The notes beneath the pieces were generated by a model that made no database searches, had not been told where the DNA came from, and saw nothing but the letters and a program-made list of their open reading frames with translations. A stretch of 64,000 bases of DNA from Cohnella sp. AR92 (GTDB lineage Bacteria; Bacillota; Bacilli; Paenibacillales; Paenibacillaceae), in NCBI RefSeq assembly GCF_003990975.1, contig NZ_RZJR01000002.1, forward strand, positions 342,835 to 406,834, read 5' to 3'. Within the stretch, counting starts at the first letter, position 1, and the number at the start of each line of letters is the position of its first letter. Both the position numbers and the translations under genes were made by a program. Shown one piece after another: positions 35,725 to 44,293 of this stretch.

Positions 35725-37508
35725 GAGTCAAGATTCGAACCAAGATCATCGCCAGCACGCTGCTCGTGATCTCCGTGTCGCTGCTCCTTAGCGGCTTCCT
35801 CACCTACGATTACGCGACGGGCATCATTCGCGACCAGTCGATCAAGGACAGCAAGACGAAGCTGGCACAGATCTCCTCCCAGCTGAAGAGATTGCAGGAT
35901 CAGGTCATCAAGACGGCGGAATATATCGTCTCGGACGAGGAGATCCGCGGACTTGTCTACGATCCTCCCAACCGCAGCTATGAAGAGAACTACTTCCGCA
36001 AGGCGACGGTCCAGGAGAAGCTGAAGCGGTTCACCGCGCTGAACGACTTCATCCTGAACGCGATGATCGTCCGGCCGGACGGCGAGACGTTCTCCAACAA
36101 CTCCGGCTATGAGGACTACTTCGCGGACTATCTGAAGCAGCCGTGGTTCGAGAAGCAGAAGACGATGCGAAGCGGCTTCTCGGAGCCCCACCCTTTCTTC
36201 TTCCTGAGCGGCAACCGGCAGACGGTCAGCTACGTGCTGAAGTACCGCCCGATCGGCATGAACGAGACGAGCGACAGCTACCTGATCCTCGACTTCGCTT
36301 ATTCCGAGATCGACGAGGCGTTCGCGCAGAGCTCCGGCGACTTCGCGCAGATCGAGCTGATCTCCGGCTCGGGCGGCGTTCTATTCCGCTCGCCGGCGGA
36401 ACGGTCGGCCGAGCAGGACGCCTTCCTGAAGCAGGCCGTCGACGAAGGCAATTACTACCTCGAGGACCGAGACCGGATCGTTCTCGTCAACGATTCGATG
36501 GCCCAAGGCTGGATGCAGATCGCGATGCTGTCCAAGTCCGCTTTGTTCGCCAAGATCGGCAATATTTTCTACTACTACATCGCCATGATCGGTATCGGCT
36601 TCCTGATCAGTCTCGTGATCATGCTGCCGATCATTCTCAACATGACCAAGCCGTTGTCCCGGCTGACGAACGCCATGAAGCGCGTCTCCGTCGGGGATCT
36701 TCAGACCAGCGTCGCGATTCGCAGCCGAGACGAGCTCGAGATTCTCGGGAACGGATTTAACCGAATGGTCGCAGATCTGCGCATGAACATGGAGAGCTCG
36801 ATCCGCAGCGAGGAGCTGAAGCGGAGAATGCAGATCGACCTGCTGATGGCGCAGATCAATCCGCATTTTATCTACAACACGCTGAACACGGTCATTTACC
36901 TCTGCCATGCGGAACGCAACCGGCAGGCGATCGAGATGACCCAAGCGCTGATCGCCATCCTTCAGGACACGGTTAAAACCGGAGAAGGAGCCGTATTCGC
37001 CTCCTTGGAAGAAGAGCGCCGGATCGTCGATCGGTATGCGGACATCCAGCAGACGCGCTATCCCGGCACCTTCGAGCTTCACTGGCAGATCGAGGCGGGC
37101 TTGAGCGACGCCGTCATTCCGCGCATGATCCTTCAGCCGCTTGTCGAGAACGCGATTATTCACGGCCTCTTCCCGGCCGATCGCGAGGACGGCCGCATCA
37201 CGATCCGTGCTTATCTGGGCACGCCCTATCTGCTGGTCCTCGAGGTCGAAGACAACGGCGCGGGCCTCCAAACGGCAGACGAGCACGATAACGAGCAAGA
37301 GGTCGGATCCAACGACGTTCCCGAACTCGACTCCGCATCGGACAAGACCGGCAACGGGGAACGCACCCGGGGGATCGGGCTTGCGAACGTTCGCGAGCGG
37401 ATCCGTTACCATTACGGGGAGTCGTACGGGCTCGCGATCGGCAACGCGGACGCCCAAGGGGCTCTCGTCACGATCCGGATTCCGTACCGCCCCGGCAATC
37501 TTGCTTAG
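35721..37508 (+). CDS. YesM-type sensor histidine kinase
   Basis: 595 aa. Two transmembrane segments (about residues 10-30 and 290-312) flank an extracellular sensor region of the dCache type. A HAMP domain (PLSRLTNAMKRVSVGDLQ) follows, then the His_kinase/LytS-YesM domain with phospho-acceptor His382 in INPHFIYNTLN, and an HATPase domain (LVENAIIHG, VEDNGAG, GIGLANVRERI). The HATPase carries an acidic insertion (HDNEQEVGSNDVPELD) between its N and G boxes. It senses an extracellular cue, probably a sugar delivered by the binding protein encoded downstream, and phosphorylates the cognate regulator. Confidence 0.92.
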   Translation: MRVKIRTKIIASTLLVISVSLLLSGFLTYDYATGIIRDQSIKDSKTKLAQISSQLKRLQDQVIKTAEYIVSDEEIRGLVYDPPNRSYEENYFRKATVQEKLKRFTALNDFILNAMIVRPDGETFSNNSGYEDYFADYLKQPWFEKQKTMRSGFSEPHPFFFLSGNRQTVSYVLKYRPIGMNETSDSYLILDFAYSEIDEAFAQSSGDFAQIELISGSGGVLFRSPAERSAEQDAFLKQAVDEGNYYLEDRDRIVLVNDSMAQGWMQIAMLSKSALFAKIGNIFYYYIAMIGIGFLISLVIMLPIILNMTKPLSRLTNAMKRVSVGDLQTSVAIRSRDELEILGNGFNRMVADLRMNMESSIRSEELKRRMQIDLLMAQINPHFIYNTLNTVIYLCHAERNRQAIEMTQALIAILQDTVKTGEGAVFASLEEERRIVDRYADIQQTRYPGTFELHWQIEAGLSDAVIPRMILQPLVENAIIHGLFPADREDGRITIRAYLGTPYLLVLEVEDNGAGLQTADEHDNEQEVGSNDVPELDSASDKTGNGERTRGIGLANVRERIRYHYGESYGLAIGNADAQGALVTIRIPYRPGNLA

Positions 37509-37560
37509 AATTCAAACGTCGACCGCCGGATTTTATACAAAATAACCGTTTTGGCTCGTT

Positions 37561-37609
37561 TTGCCCGCGCGAAAGCGCTGTTACGATTATAGATAGAAAG
37601 CGCTTTCCA
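37561..37609 (+). promoter_or_regulatory. Promoter with cre-like sites for the sugar ABC operon
   Basis: TTGCCC (37561-37566), an 18-base spacer and GATTAT (37585-37590) form a weak sigma-A promoter. TAGAAAGCGCTTTCCA (37594-37609) is a near-consensus cre at the expected transcription start, and a second half-like site CGAAAGCGCTGTTA (37570-37583) lies in the spacer. Repression by CcpA is likely. Confidence 0.55.
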
Positions 37610-37630
37610 CATAGAAGAGGAGGGTTTCAC

Positions 37631-39007
37631 TTGGCACAAGTCACCATGAAAAAATGGGTATCCGCCGCTTCCGCGACCGTCGTGCTCGCCGGTCTGCTCA
37701 CCGCCTGCGGCGGCAATAACAACAACGGCAATTCGGCGGCTTCCCCGTCGTCGCCCGCGGCATCCGGAACGGCAAGCAGCTCCGCAAGCGCGAATCCGGC
37801 GGACCTGAAGGGAACCGTCAAGATCTGGGACTGGGATGAGACGTTCCAGAAGGGAATGATTCCGGAATTCAACAAGAAGTACCCGAACATCAAGGTCGAA
37901 GTGACGGTCGTCAACCCGAACGATTACCTGCAGAAGCTGCAGAGCGGCATCGCTTCCGGCTCGGACGTTCCGGATATCATCCTCGGCGAGATGGCCTACC
38001 GCGGCAAGCTGTTCGATCTCGACGTGCTCGATAATTTGGAAGCGGCTCCATACAACTTCAACCGCAGCGAGCTGCTCGACTACCTCCCTCCGCTGCTCAG
38101 CAACCCGAAGGGCGAGCTGGTCGGGGTCGACCAAGCGATTACGCCGGCAGGCTTGGCCTTCCGCCGCGACCTCGCGAAGGAATACCTCGGCACCGACGAT
38201 CCGGCCGAGCTGGAGAAGCTGCTGTCGGATTGGAACGCCTTCATCGAGAAGGGCAAGGAAGTCAAGGACAAGAGCGGCGGCAAGGTGCTCATGTTCCCGG
38301 GACTCGGCGACGCCTTCCTCGTGCTGCGCGGCCAGAACGCGGACTCTTACATCGACGGCAAGAACATCAACCTGACCGGGAAAATGCAAAAACCGGTCGA
38401 GACGCTGTTCAAGATGCGCGACGCGGGCATTCTCGGCAAGAACGAGCTGTGGACGCCGGCCTGGGCTTCCTCGATGGCGAAGGGAGAGTTCCTGTTCTAC
38501 CCGATGGCGCCGTGGGGACCGAAGTGGCACATCTCCGCCAACGACACGGAAGGCAAGGGCCGTTGGGGCCTCGTCAAGGCGCCGGAAGGCAGCTTCACGC
38601 GCGGCGGCACCTCGGTCAGCATCTACAAGGACAGCAAGGTGAAGGAAGCGGCTTGGGCGTACATTCAGTTCGCTTATCTGTCCGACGACGGCGGCCTGTT
38701 CAACTTCAAGACGTTCGGCAACATGCCGGGAGTCAAGTCGTTCTACGAGAAGAATCCGCAGGTGCTGACGGAAGCGGGAGCTTACGACGAGTTCTTCGGC
38801 GGCCAGAACCTAGCGAAGTACTTCATGGAGAACATCGCTCCGGGAGTCAAGGGCGAGCCGCAGACGAAGTACGACTCCATCGTGGACGGCGTGTTCAACT
38901 CCTTGTACCCGCTCTGGACGAAGGACACGTCGATCGACGCGAGCTCGGCGCTTAAGAAGTTCGTTACCGAAGTACAGAACAAGGCTTCCGACGCCACCGT
39001 GAAATAA
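37631..39007 (+). CDS. Sugar ABC transporter substrate-binding lipoprotein
   Basis: 458 aa. A lipoprotein signal peptide with lipobox LLTAC is followed by an Asn/Ser/Ala-rich linker and a type 1 extracellular solute-binding domain (KIWDWDETFQKGMIPEFNKKYPNIKVEV, then PDIILGEMAYRG). This is the carbohydrate-uptake CUT1 class. It delivers an oligosaccharide to the two permeases encoded next; no ATPase gene is present, as is usual for CUT1 systems using a shared MsmX-like ATPase. The start is TTG at 37631, six bases after AGGAGGG; an ATG five codons later lacks good spacing. Confidence 0.93.
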   Translation: MAQVTMKKWVSAASATVVLAGLLTACGGNNNNGNSAASPSSPAASGTASSSASANPADLKGTVKIWDWDETFQKGMIPEFNKKYPNIKVEVTVVNPNDYLQKLQSGIASGSDVPDIILGEMAYRGKLFDLDVLDNLEAAPYNFNRSELLDYLPPLLSNPKGELVGVDQAITPAGLAFRRDLAKEYLGTDDPAELEKLLSDWNAFIEKGKEVKDKSGGKVLMFPGLGDAFLVLRGQNADSYIDGKNINLTGKMQKPVETLFKMRDAGILGKNELWTPAWASSMAKGEFLFYPMAPWGPKWHISANDTEGKGRWGLVKAPEGSFTRGGTSVSIYKDSKVKEAAWAYIQFAYLSDDGGLFNFKTFGNMPGVKSFYEKNPQVLTEAGAYDEFFGGQNLAKYFMENIAPGVKGEPQTKYDSIVDGVFNSLYPLWTKDTSIDASSALKKFVTEVQNKASDATVK

Positions 39008-39029
39008 AGCATAAAGAAGAGGGATGCCG

Positions 39030-39983
39030 ATGCAAGCGAAGCAAACCGCCCGGACATCTTCCGGCGCATTCGGCGGACGGAGATGGGGGCCACGCGTGTG
39101 GCCCTATCTTTTCGCCCTGCCGTTCGTGCTGGCGTACGCGGCTTTTCAACTCTACCCTGTCGTCTATTCCTTTATCCTAAGCCTTCATGATTGGAACGGC
39201 ATCGGGGCCAAGACGTATATCGGCTTCCGGAATTACGTCGACCTGGTGACGAAGGATCCGCTGTTCTTCAAGTCGCTCTCGAACACGCTGATCATGATGC
39301 TGATGTCCATTCCGGCCACCTTGATCATCGGGGTGCTGCTCGCCTACTGGACGTTCCAGCTGAACAAGGGGCGCAAGCTGTTCCAGACGGTCAACTTCCT
39401 CCCCTACATCACGACTCCCGTCGCGATCGGCTTTATTTTCTCCTACCTGTTCGATTGGCAGACCGGTCTCATCAACCTCGTGCTCGTCAAGTTCGGCTGG
39501 GTGAATGAGGGCATCTACTGGCTCCAAGGGGAATGGACGTCCCGCATGATCATCTCCCTGATGGTCGTCTGGCGCAATCTGGGCTACTTCATGGTCATCT
39601 ACATCGCGGGCATGACGGCGATTCCGCAGGACGTATACGAAGCTGCGAAAATCGACGGCTCGACCGGCTTCCACACGTTTACCCGAATCACGATGCCGCT
39701 ATTGCGCAACATTACCGTTTTCCTCGTGGTCACCTCCGTTATTAATGGGCTGCAGCTGTTCGACGAGCCTAAGCTGCTGTACGGCGGCTGGTCCGGCTCG
39801 GCGCAGGTCGGCGGTCCCGACAACACGGCGCTCACGGTCATCTGGAAGTTCGTCGACGATTCGTTCATCTCCAACACGAGATTCGGCTACTCGTCCGCGA
39901 TCGCTTACTCGCTGTTCGTCCTGATCGTCCTGTTCTCCATCATCAGCTACAAAATCACCGCGCCGAAGGAGGACAGACGATGA
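39030..39983 (+). CDS. CUT1 sugar ABC transporter permease (MalF/LplB-type)
   Basis: About 317 aa with six predicted transmembrane segments, starting WPYLFALPFVLAYAAFQLYPVVYS. The EAA loop is DVYEAAKIDGSTGFHTFTRITMPLL, which contacts the ATPase. It pairs with the next gene to form the channel. ATG 39030 has AGAGGG at good distance; an ATG at 39024 is too close to that site. It overlaps the next gene by 4 bases. Confidence 0.93.
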   Translation: MQAKQTARTSSGAFGGRRWGPRVWPYLFALPFVLAYAAFQLYPVVYSFILSLHDWNGIGAKTYIGFRNYVDLVTKDPLFFKSLSNTLIMMLMSIPATLIIGVLLAYWTFQLNKGRKLFQTVNFLPYITTPVAIGFIFSYLFDWQTGLINLVLVKFGWVNEGIYWLQGEWTSRMIISLMVVWRNLGYFMVIYIAGMTAIPQDVYEAAKIDGSTGFHTFTRITMPLLRNITVFLVVTSVINGLQLFDEPKLLYGGWSGSAQVGGPDNTALTVIWKFVDDSFISNTRFGYSSAIAYSLFVLIVLFSIISYKITAPKEDRR

Positions 39984-40783
39984 GAGCGTTAAAGTGGATC
40001 TGCCTGATCGTCCTGTCGGTGCTGTCGCTCTTCCCGTTCTACATCATGCTGGTGATGGGAACGCATTACAACGAAGACCTGTTCAAGGGCATCCCGCTCC
40101 TCCCGGGCTCCTATGCCGCCGAGAACCTGAAGACGGTATTCGAATCCAACTTCGCCCGCGTCTACGGCAACAGCCTGCTCGTCTCGGTCGGCGGCGTCGT
40201 CCTCGCTCTATTAACGAGCACGATGATCGGCTACGCGGTCGCCAAGTTCGACTTCCGCGGCCGCCGGGCGCTGCAATGGTTCGTCGTCGTGACGATGATG
40301 GTTCCGACGCAGGTCGGCCTTATCGGGTACATCATCGAGATGCGCCAGCTCGGCTTCGGCAACACGCTGTGGCCGGTCATCCTGACCTGGGCGGCGTTCC
40401 CGTTCGGAGCGTTCTTCATGATCCAGTTCATGCGCGATTCCGTTCCGAACGACCTGCTCGAGTGTGCGCGGATCGACGGCTGCTCGGAGCCCGGCATCCT
40501 GCTGAGGGTCGTGCTGCCGATCATTAAGCCGGGGCTCGCCACGCTGTCCACGCTCGTTTTCATCTGGTCGTGGAACAACTACCTGCTCCCGCTCGTGACG
40601 ATCAATAATTCGCACTGGTACACGCTGCCCGTGTTCATCTCGAACCTCGGCATCGTCCACCGCACGGACTACGCCGCCCGGATGGCCGCGCTCGCCATGA
40701 CGACGGTCCCGCTGCTGATCCTGTTCCTGCTCGGCTCCCGCACCTTCATGAAGGGCATGACTGCAGGCGCGGTGAAAGGGTAA
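39980..40783 (+). CDS. CUT1 sugar ABC transporter permease (MalG/LplC/AraQ-type)
   Basis: 267 aa with six hydrophobic segments. The EAA motif here reads DLLECARIDGCSEPGILLRVVLP. It starts within the stop of the preceding permease gene (ATGA), so translation is coupled. Last gene of the transporter operon, followed by a terminator. Confidence 0.93.
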   Translation: MRALKWICLIVLSVLSLFPFYIMLVMGTHYNEDLFKGIPLLPGSYAAENLKTVFESNFARVYGNSLLVSVGGVVLALLTSTMIGYAVAKFDFRGRRALQWFVVVTMMVPTQVGLIGYIIEMRQLGFGNTLWPVILTWAAFPFGAFFMIQFMRDSVPNDLLECARIDGCSEPGILLRVVLPIIKPGLATLSTLVFIWSWNNYLLPLVTINNSHWYTLPVFISNLGIVHRTDYAARMAALAMTTVPLLILFLLGSRTFMKGMTAGAVKG

Positions 40784-40825
40784 GAGTCATACGTTTAAAG
40801 GTTCTTGACGTCATCGACGGCAAGG

Positions 40826-40875
40826 AAAAGCCGATGAAGCTTCTGCTTAAGAGCAGCGGCCTCATCGGCTTTTTG
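40826..40875 (+). terminator. Terminator of the sugar ABC operon
   Basis: AAAAGCCGATGA pairs with TCATCGGCTTTT; the loop holds a second hairpin (CTGCT / AGCAG). A T-run follows. It may also serve the convergent minus-strand operon. Confidence 0.75.
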
Positions 40876-40892
40876 GGTGTCTTCTTGGCCGG

Positions 40893-41060
40893 TCATAGCC
40901 CTTTATCGGCTTGCTTCTCCCGTTCTGTGCTCTTCTTTTGGATAAAATCCAAATCCTTCGTAAGATCCAACAGCTTCGCTCGTTCTCTCCTATTGAGTTC
41001 TTCCAATGTTAGACTCTCCGGCCGAAAGACAGCATGGAGCACGGATTTCTTCTTTTTCAT
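40893..41060 (-). CDS. 55-aa small protein, shortened paralogue of the upstream small protein
   Basis: ATG 41060 follows GGAG by 8 bases and the frame ends at TGA 40893-40895. The product begins MKKKKSVLHAVFRPESLTLE and contains ELNRRERAKLLDLTKDLDFIQ; it is highly charged and helical. The core aligns with LTTLLQLNEMERARLEKWKHDFLVI of the neighbouring 76-aa protein, indicating a duplicated small gene. The terminator between them suggests independent or read-through expression. Function unknown; possibly a partner of the membrane protein encoded upstream. Confidence 0.65.
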   Translation of the reverse strand: MKKKKSVLHAVFRPESLTLEELNRRERAKLLDLTKDLDFIQKKSTEREKQADKGL

Positions 41061-41110
41061 CAAAATCACTCCATCTCTTCATTCTCCTATCTTGATCCTA
41101 TTCCGGAACA

Positions 41111-41139
41111 AAAAGAAAAAGCCCACCGATTAGGTGGAC
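41111..41139 (-). terminator. Terminator after the 76-aa gene
   Basis: On the minus strand GTCCACC, loop TAATC and GGTGGGC are followed by TTTTTCTTTTT. Confidence 0.8.
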
Positions 41140-41149
41140 TCCTTGTTTA

Positions 41150-41377
41150 TTAGGAATTAGCTAACATTTTGTATGCTTTCTTAAGAGCGGCTTCTTCTTC
41201 TAGATTGCGGACGAGTTCTCTCTGCTTGGCCAATTGCGCTTTAACTTCAACGATTAACACTTCCGTATCTTCCGAATCGGTTTGTCGAATTACTAGGAAA
41301 TCATGCTTCCACTTCTCTAACCGCGCTCGTTCCATTTCATTAAGTTGAAGCAGGGTTGTAAGTTCAGACTTCGGCAT
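41150..41377 (-). CDS. Small coiled-coil protein of unknown function (75-76 aa)
   Basis: Highly charged helical product (NEMERARLEKWKHDF, then VEVKAQLAKQRELVRNLEEEAALKKAYKML) with a likely coiled coil in its second half. ATG 41377 lies about 8 bases from GGAG; an alternative ATG two codons earlier is too close. It overlaps the end of the membrane-protein gene by 14 bases, so the two are translationally coupled and probably functionally linked. A related 55-aa protein is encoded immediately downstream. I do not recognise a family. Confidence 0.75.
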   Translation of the reverse strand: MPKSELTTLLQLNEMERARLEKWKHDFLVIRQTDSEDTEVLIVEVKAQLAKQRELVRNLEEEAALKKAYKMLANS

Positions 41378-42512
41378 GATCATCGACTCCTTTCCGGGCA
41401 GGAAGATAATTCATTTGGAAGAGATGTTTTAATAGCGCTTCGATTAATCGCGAGAAATCTCTTGTCCTAATTATATCATGGATCCTATCGTCTTCAACAT
41501 GCAGATTGAATATCCACCAGTGCCCCTGAATCCTCACACGGTATGCGGCGTCATAACAGGCTGGCCTGTCGCGAATGGGACTAACGATATTATTCTTGCT
41601 ATCCTTGAATAGTCGGATCATTGAAGTTCCCGCAAAGCTTCTATCATATAAATCAACGATTTCGGGTGCCTCTCCTATTCCGCTCTTGCTGTCCAACAAG
41701 AACTTGCGATCGCCCGCTAACTTATAAAGACTATACCCGCTGCCCAAGAATCGAAGATCTCCCAGATCTAAGCTTACCGGAGACAAGGTTCCCTCGAGGA
41801 AACCCAGAGACCATAGAAAGCACTTCGTTAAGATCTCGTTGCGAGTTAGCGAACCATCAAGAGCGGCGACGATCTCCTGAATTCTATTCTGCAATTTTTC
41901 GTTATCGGTCTCCAAGGCAATCGTCTTCTCTACCAACCGTTCCGTCATATTTAAGGTTTCTTTGGATGTCATAATGCGGCCTTGTTCCACTAATAAATAA
42001 TCCCGTTCTAACTTCTCGTAAAATTCTTGATGCGTAAATCCGCTATTCGTTATGTAAGTAAGAAAAGTATTGTACTCGATGGGGCGTTTATTCTGGTAGG
42101 CGTTAATATTAAAGAAAGGATCGCCCGGACTTATAAACCTGCTGCTGTAATTGATATAGCTATATAGAATGCCGATCAGCGGGAGCCCGATTGAAAAATA
42201 GATCTTTAATGCAGTCGATGCCGCGTCGCCTGGAATGAAGTGAATTCCTATCCCGGCTAGAGTACCCGTCAAACCGTTTAGAACAAACGTAAGTTTAGCG
42301 AGCAGCGCATCCTTCTTTTCATTAATAGGAGCCTTGAATTTGAGGATACCGCCGATAATTGATCGCCATACCAGCTTGCCTTTCCACTTCTTCTCCTTAT
42401 CGGGGGCTGTTTGCATTCGGATATACTCGTCCCTCAGAGGCCTTAACAGCTTATCCAAATCGGCGGAAACCCTCTTATATGTACGCAAATCTTGGAAAGC
42501 TTCTAATTGCAT
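41364..42512 (-). CDS. Membrane protein with cytoplasmic coiled coil and C-terminal sensor-like domain, unknown function
   Basis: About 382 aa. An N-terminal helical cytoplasmic segment is followed by two close hydrophobic segments (LTFVLNGLTGTLAGIGIHFI and IYFSIGLPLIGILYSYINYS, residues about 75-120). A coiled coil (TERLVEKTIALETDNEKLQNR, about 190-220) leads into a C-terminal alpha/beta region containing a GSGYSLYKLAGDRKFLLDS stretch and AAYRVRIQGHWWIFNLHVED, which has a GAF-like feel but no identifiable motif. ATG 42512 with AAGGTGG upstream is preferred over a GTG three codons earlier. First gene of an operon with two small paralogous proteins. Confidence 0.75.
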   Translation of the reverse strand: MQLEAFQDLRTYKRVSADLDKLLRPLRDEYIRMQTAPDKEKKWKGKLVWRSIIGGILKFKAPINEKKDALLAKLTFVLNGLTGTLAGIGIHFIPGDAASTALKIYFSIGLPLIGILYSYINYSSRFISPGDPFFNINAYQNKRPIEYNTFLTYITNSGFTHQEFYEKLERDYLLVEQGRIMTSKETLNMTERLVEKTIALETDNEKLQNRIQEIVAALDGSLTRNEILTKCFLWSLGFLEGTLSPVSLDLGDLRFLGSGYSLYKLAGDRKFLLDSKSGIGEAPEIVDLYDRSFAGTSMIRLFKDSKNNIVSPIRDRPACYDAAYRVRIQGHWWIFNLHVEDDRIHDIIRTRDFSRLIEALLKHLFQMNYLPARKGVDDHAEV

Positions 42513-42609
42513 CCGGTCCACCTTCTGTATCGATAGTTATTCCGTCTAACAATATTCGATTTTTTACAACAAATTCCTGCCCTTACGAGAAACTCCTTTT
42601 GCCACACGC

Positions 42610-42641
42610 AAAAAAAGAACAGCCCCGATTCGGAACCGTTC
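42610..42641 (-). terminator. Terminator after the HD-domain gene
   Basis: On the minus strand an 11-bp stem (GAACGGTTCCG / CGGGGCTGTTC, with wobbles) with a 3-base loop is followed by seven T residues. Confidence 0.8.
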
Positions 42642-42675
42642 TCCCTTGTTTCGATAAGGAAACCATATTCACGCC

Positions 42676-43326
42676 TTACTTCTGAGAGTGAGCTTCTACC
42701 GAAGACAGAGCCTCATCCGTGATCCTCGCAATGTCGATCGGAGACTTGGACCCTTCGCTCACCATGTCGGGCAGGATACGGTCCAGAAAATAATCCACGC
42801 AGTGCAGCTTGATCCCCTTGATCTTGATGAGAGCCGTGCGATACATGATCACGAATTCCTTCTCGGCGTTGCCGCGCTGCAGCTCGCCGAACGCCTCGTA
42901 GATCTGGTCCAGCTTATCGGCGACCTCAAGGATAAGCCCTTCGACCGTATCGTCCTTCCCTTCGCGCAGCTGCCGGCGGAAGATGGCCTTGAACTCCTCC
43001 GGGATGTTCTCGTCGATGAAGTGGGCGACCATCCCCTCCTCCACCTGCTGAAGCATCGCCCGAAGCTCAAGCGAGTAATGCTTCACGGGCGTCTTGATGT
43101 CTCCGATGAAGATCTCTCCGTAATCATGGCTGCTCGTGATCTCGTACAGCTTCTTCCAATCCACGGCGACGCCGTTGCTCTCCTCGATATCCGCGAGCGT
43201 CTTCGCATATTGCACGACCTTCCACGAATGAGCCGAGACGCTGTGCTCTTGGAACTTGAACTTGCCCGGGCAGCGGATGATGCGCTCCAGATCGTTCAGC
43301 GATTGAAAGTACGTGTGGATGCCCAT
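42676..43326 (-). CDS. HD-domain phosphohydrolase, YfbR-like
   Basis: 216 aa. The HD metal-binding pattern is present: His33 in SVSAHSW, His67-Asp68 in SSHDYGEIFIGD, and a later Asp in EVADKLDQIYEA. This matches the YfbR 5'-deoxynucleotidase-like group, which removes phosphate from nucleoside monophosphates, but the exact substrate is not predictable. Monocistronic, with its own terminator. Confidence 0.85.
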   Translation of the reverse strand: MGIHTYFQSLNDLERIIRCPGKFKFQEHSVSAHSWKVVQYAKTLADIEESNGVAVDWKKLYEITSSHDYGEIFIGDIKTPVKHYSLELRAMLQQVEEGMVAHFIDENIPEEFKAIFRRQLREGKDDTVEGLILEVADKLDQIYEAFGELQRGNAEKEFVIMYRTALIKIKGIKLHCVDYFLDRILPDMVSEGSKSPIDIARITDEALSSVEAHSQK

Positions 43327-43438
43327 AAGCCGATTCCCTTTCTTCGTTGGAGTGGAAGTTGAATAAGTTGCCGTAAGAAAAGGATACGCTCCGATTGTTA
43401 AGGGACGATAAACAGATGCTGGCCGCGGACCCCCTGGA

Positions 43439-44149
43439 TCACTTCGTTGCGTCGGCCCCGCCCTGCTTCGATTCCTTCAATTGATAATAGAGAGATCCAT
43501 CCGGCTGAAGCTCGGCATAATAGACCTTCTCCGGGGCAACTCCCGACAACTTCTTGCTCAGCCACTGGCGGCTCAAGCCGAGCTCCCTCAGGTTCCTCTC
43601 GACGACTCTCCCGTCGCAGACGATCTCCGACGGCATATATTGGGACTTCAAGCTCGGAATAGCCAGGTCTTGCTTCGTCGGCGTCTCCAGTTCCGGCTTC
43701 TTCAGCACGCTAAGCTGGCCGTTCGGTTCGAGCACCGCATAATCGACGCCCGTGATCTTGAAGACTCCGTGCTCCCGCAGCAGCATGCTCAGATCGTCGA
43801 GATTCAGCCTCGTGCGCTTCATGGCCTCCTCCGACAGCCTCCCGTGCTTGATGATGACGGTCGGCTGGTCGTCGACCACGACTCGCACTTTCACGGATCG
43901 AAGGCTTAGATAACCGACGGCGATCGCAAGCAGAGACCACCAGACGATGCTGATCAATCCATTGAAGTACGGGACTTCCTTCTGACTGGCGATGTTGCCC
44001 GCGATGTTGCCGATCGTGACCCCCGTAATGTAATTAAAAAAAGTTAAATGGCTCATTTGCTTCTTACCCAGGATCCGCGTCATGATCAGCAAGACGGCGA
44101 ACACTCCGGTGGTCCGCAGCGTAATCTCCAGCCAATCGACGTCTCCCAT
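43439..44149 (-). CDS. DUF421 (YetF-type) membrane protein
   Basis: 236 aa. Three N-terminal hydrophobic segments (TGVFAVLLIMTRILG, FFNYITGVTIGNIAGNIAS, LISIVWWSLLAIAVGYLS) precede the conserved YetF domain with VDDQPTVIIKHGRLSEEAMKRTRLNLDDLSMLLRE. The function of DUF421 proteins is poorly known; several copies are typical of spore formers, and some related two-domain proteins influence spore resistance. It is divergent from the deleted alcohol dehydrogenase. Confidence 0.9.
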   Translation of the reverse strand: MGDVDWLEITLRTTGVFAVLLIMTRILGKKQMSHLTFFNYITGVTIGNIAGNIASQKEVPYFNGLISIVWWSLLAIAVGYLSLRSVKVRVVVDDQPTVIIKHGRLSEEAMKRTRLNLDDLSMLLREHGVFKITGVDYAVLEPNGQLSVLKKPELETPTKQDLAIPSLKSQYMPSEIVCDGRVVERNLRELGLSRQWLSKKLSGVAPEKVYYAELQPDGSLYYQLKESKQGGADATK

Positions 44150-44293
44150 ATTCCAACCTCCCTGCCGTCAATCGAAGTCTGGCCCATCTTGTTATCTCCA
44201 CTTGGAGTTGCCATTATTCTCCTTGGGAATAACGGGGAATGGACGAGGAGAACTTAATCCTTCGATTTGGATTCCGATAAGAAGAGGTGCTGA

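Noticed and set aside
40834..41133. Plus-strand open frame of 99 codons
   Set aside because: It starts inside the sugar-operon terminator and runs antisense to the better-supported 55-aa minus-strand gene.
44160..44240. Inverted repeat ATTATTC/GAATAAC upstream of the deleted dehydrogenase
   Set aside because: Noticed as a possible operator between divergent genes, but imperfect and without an identifiable regulator.
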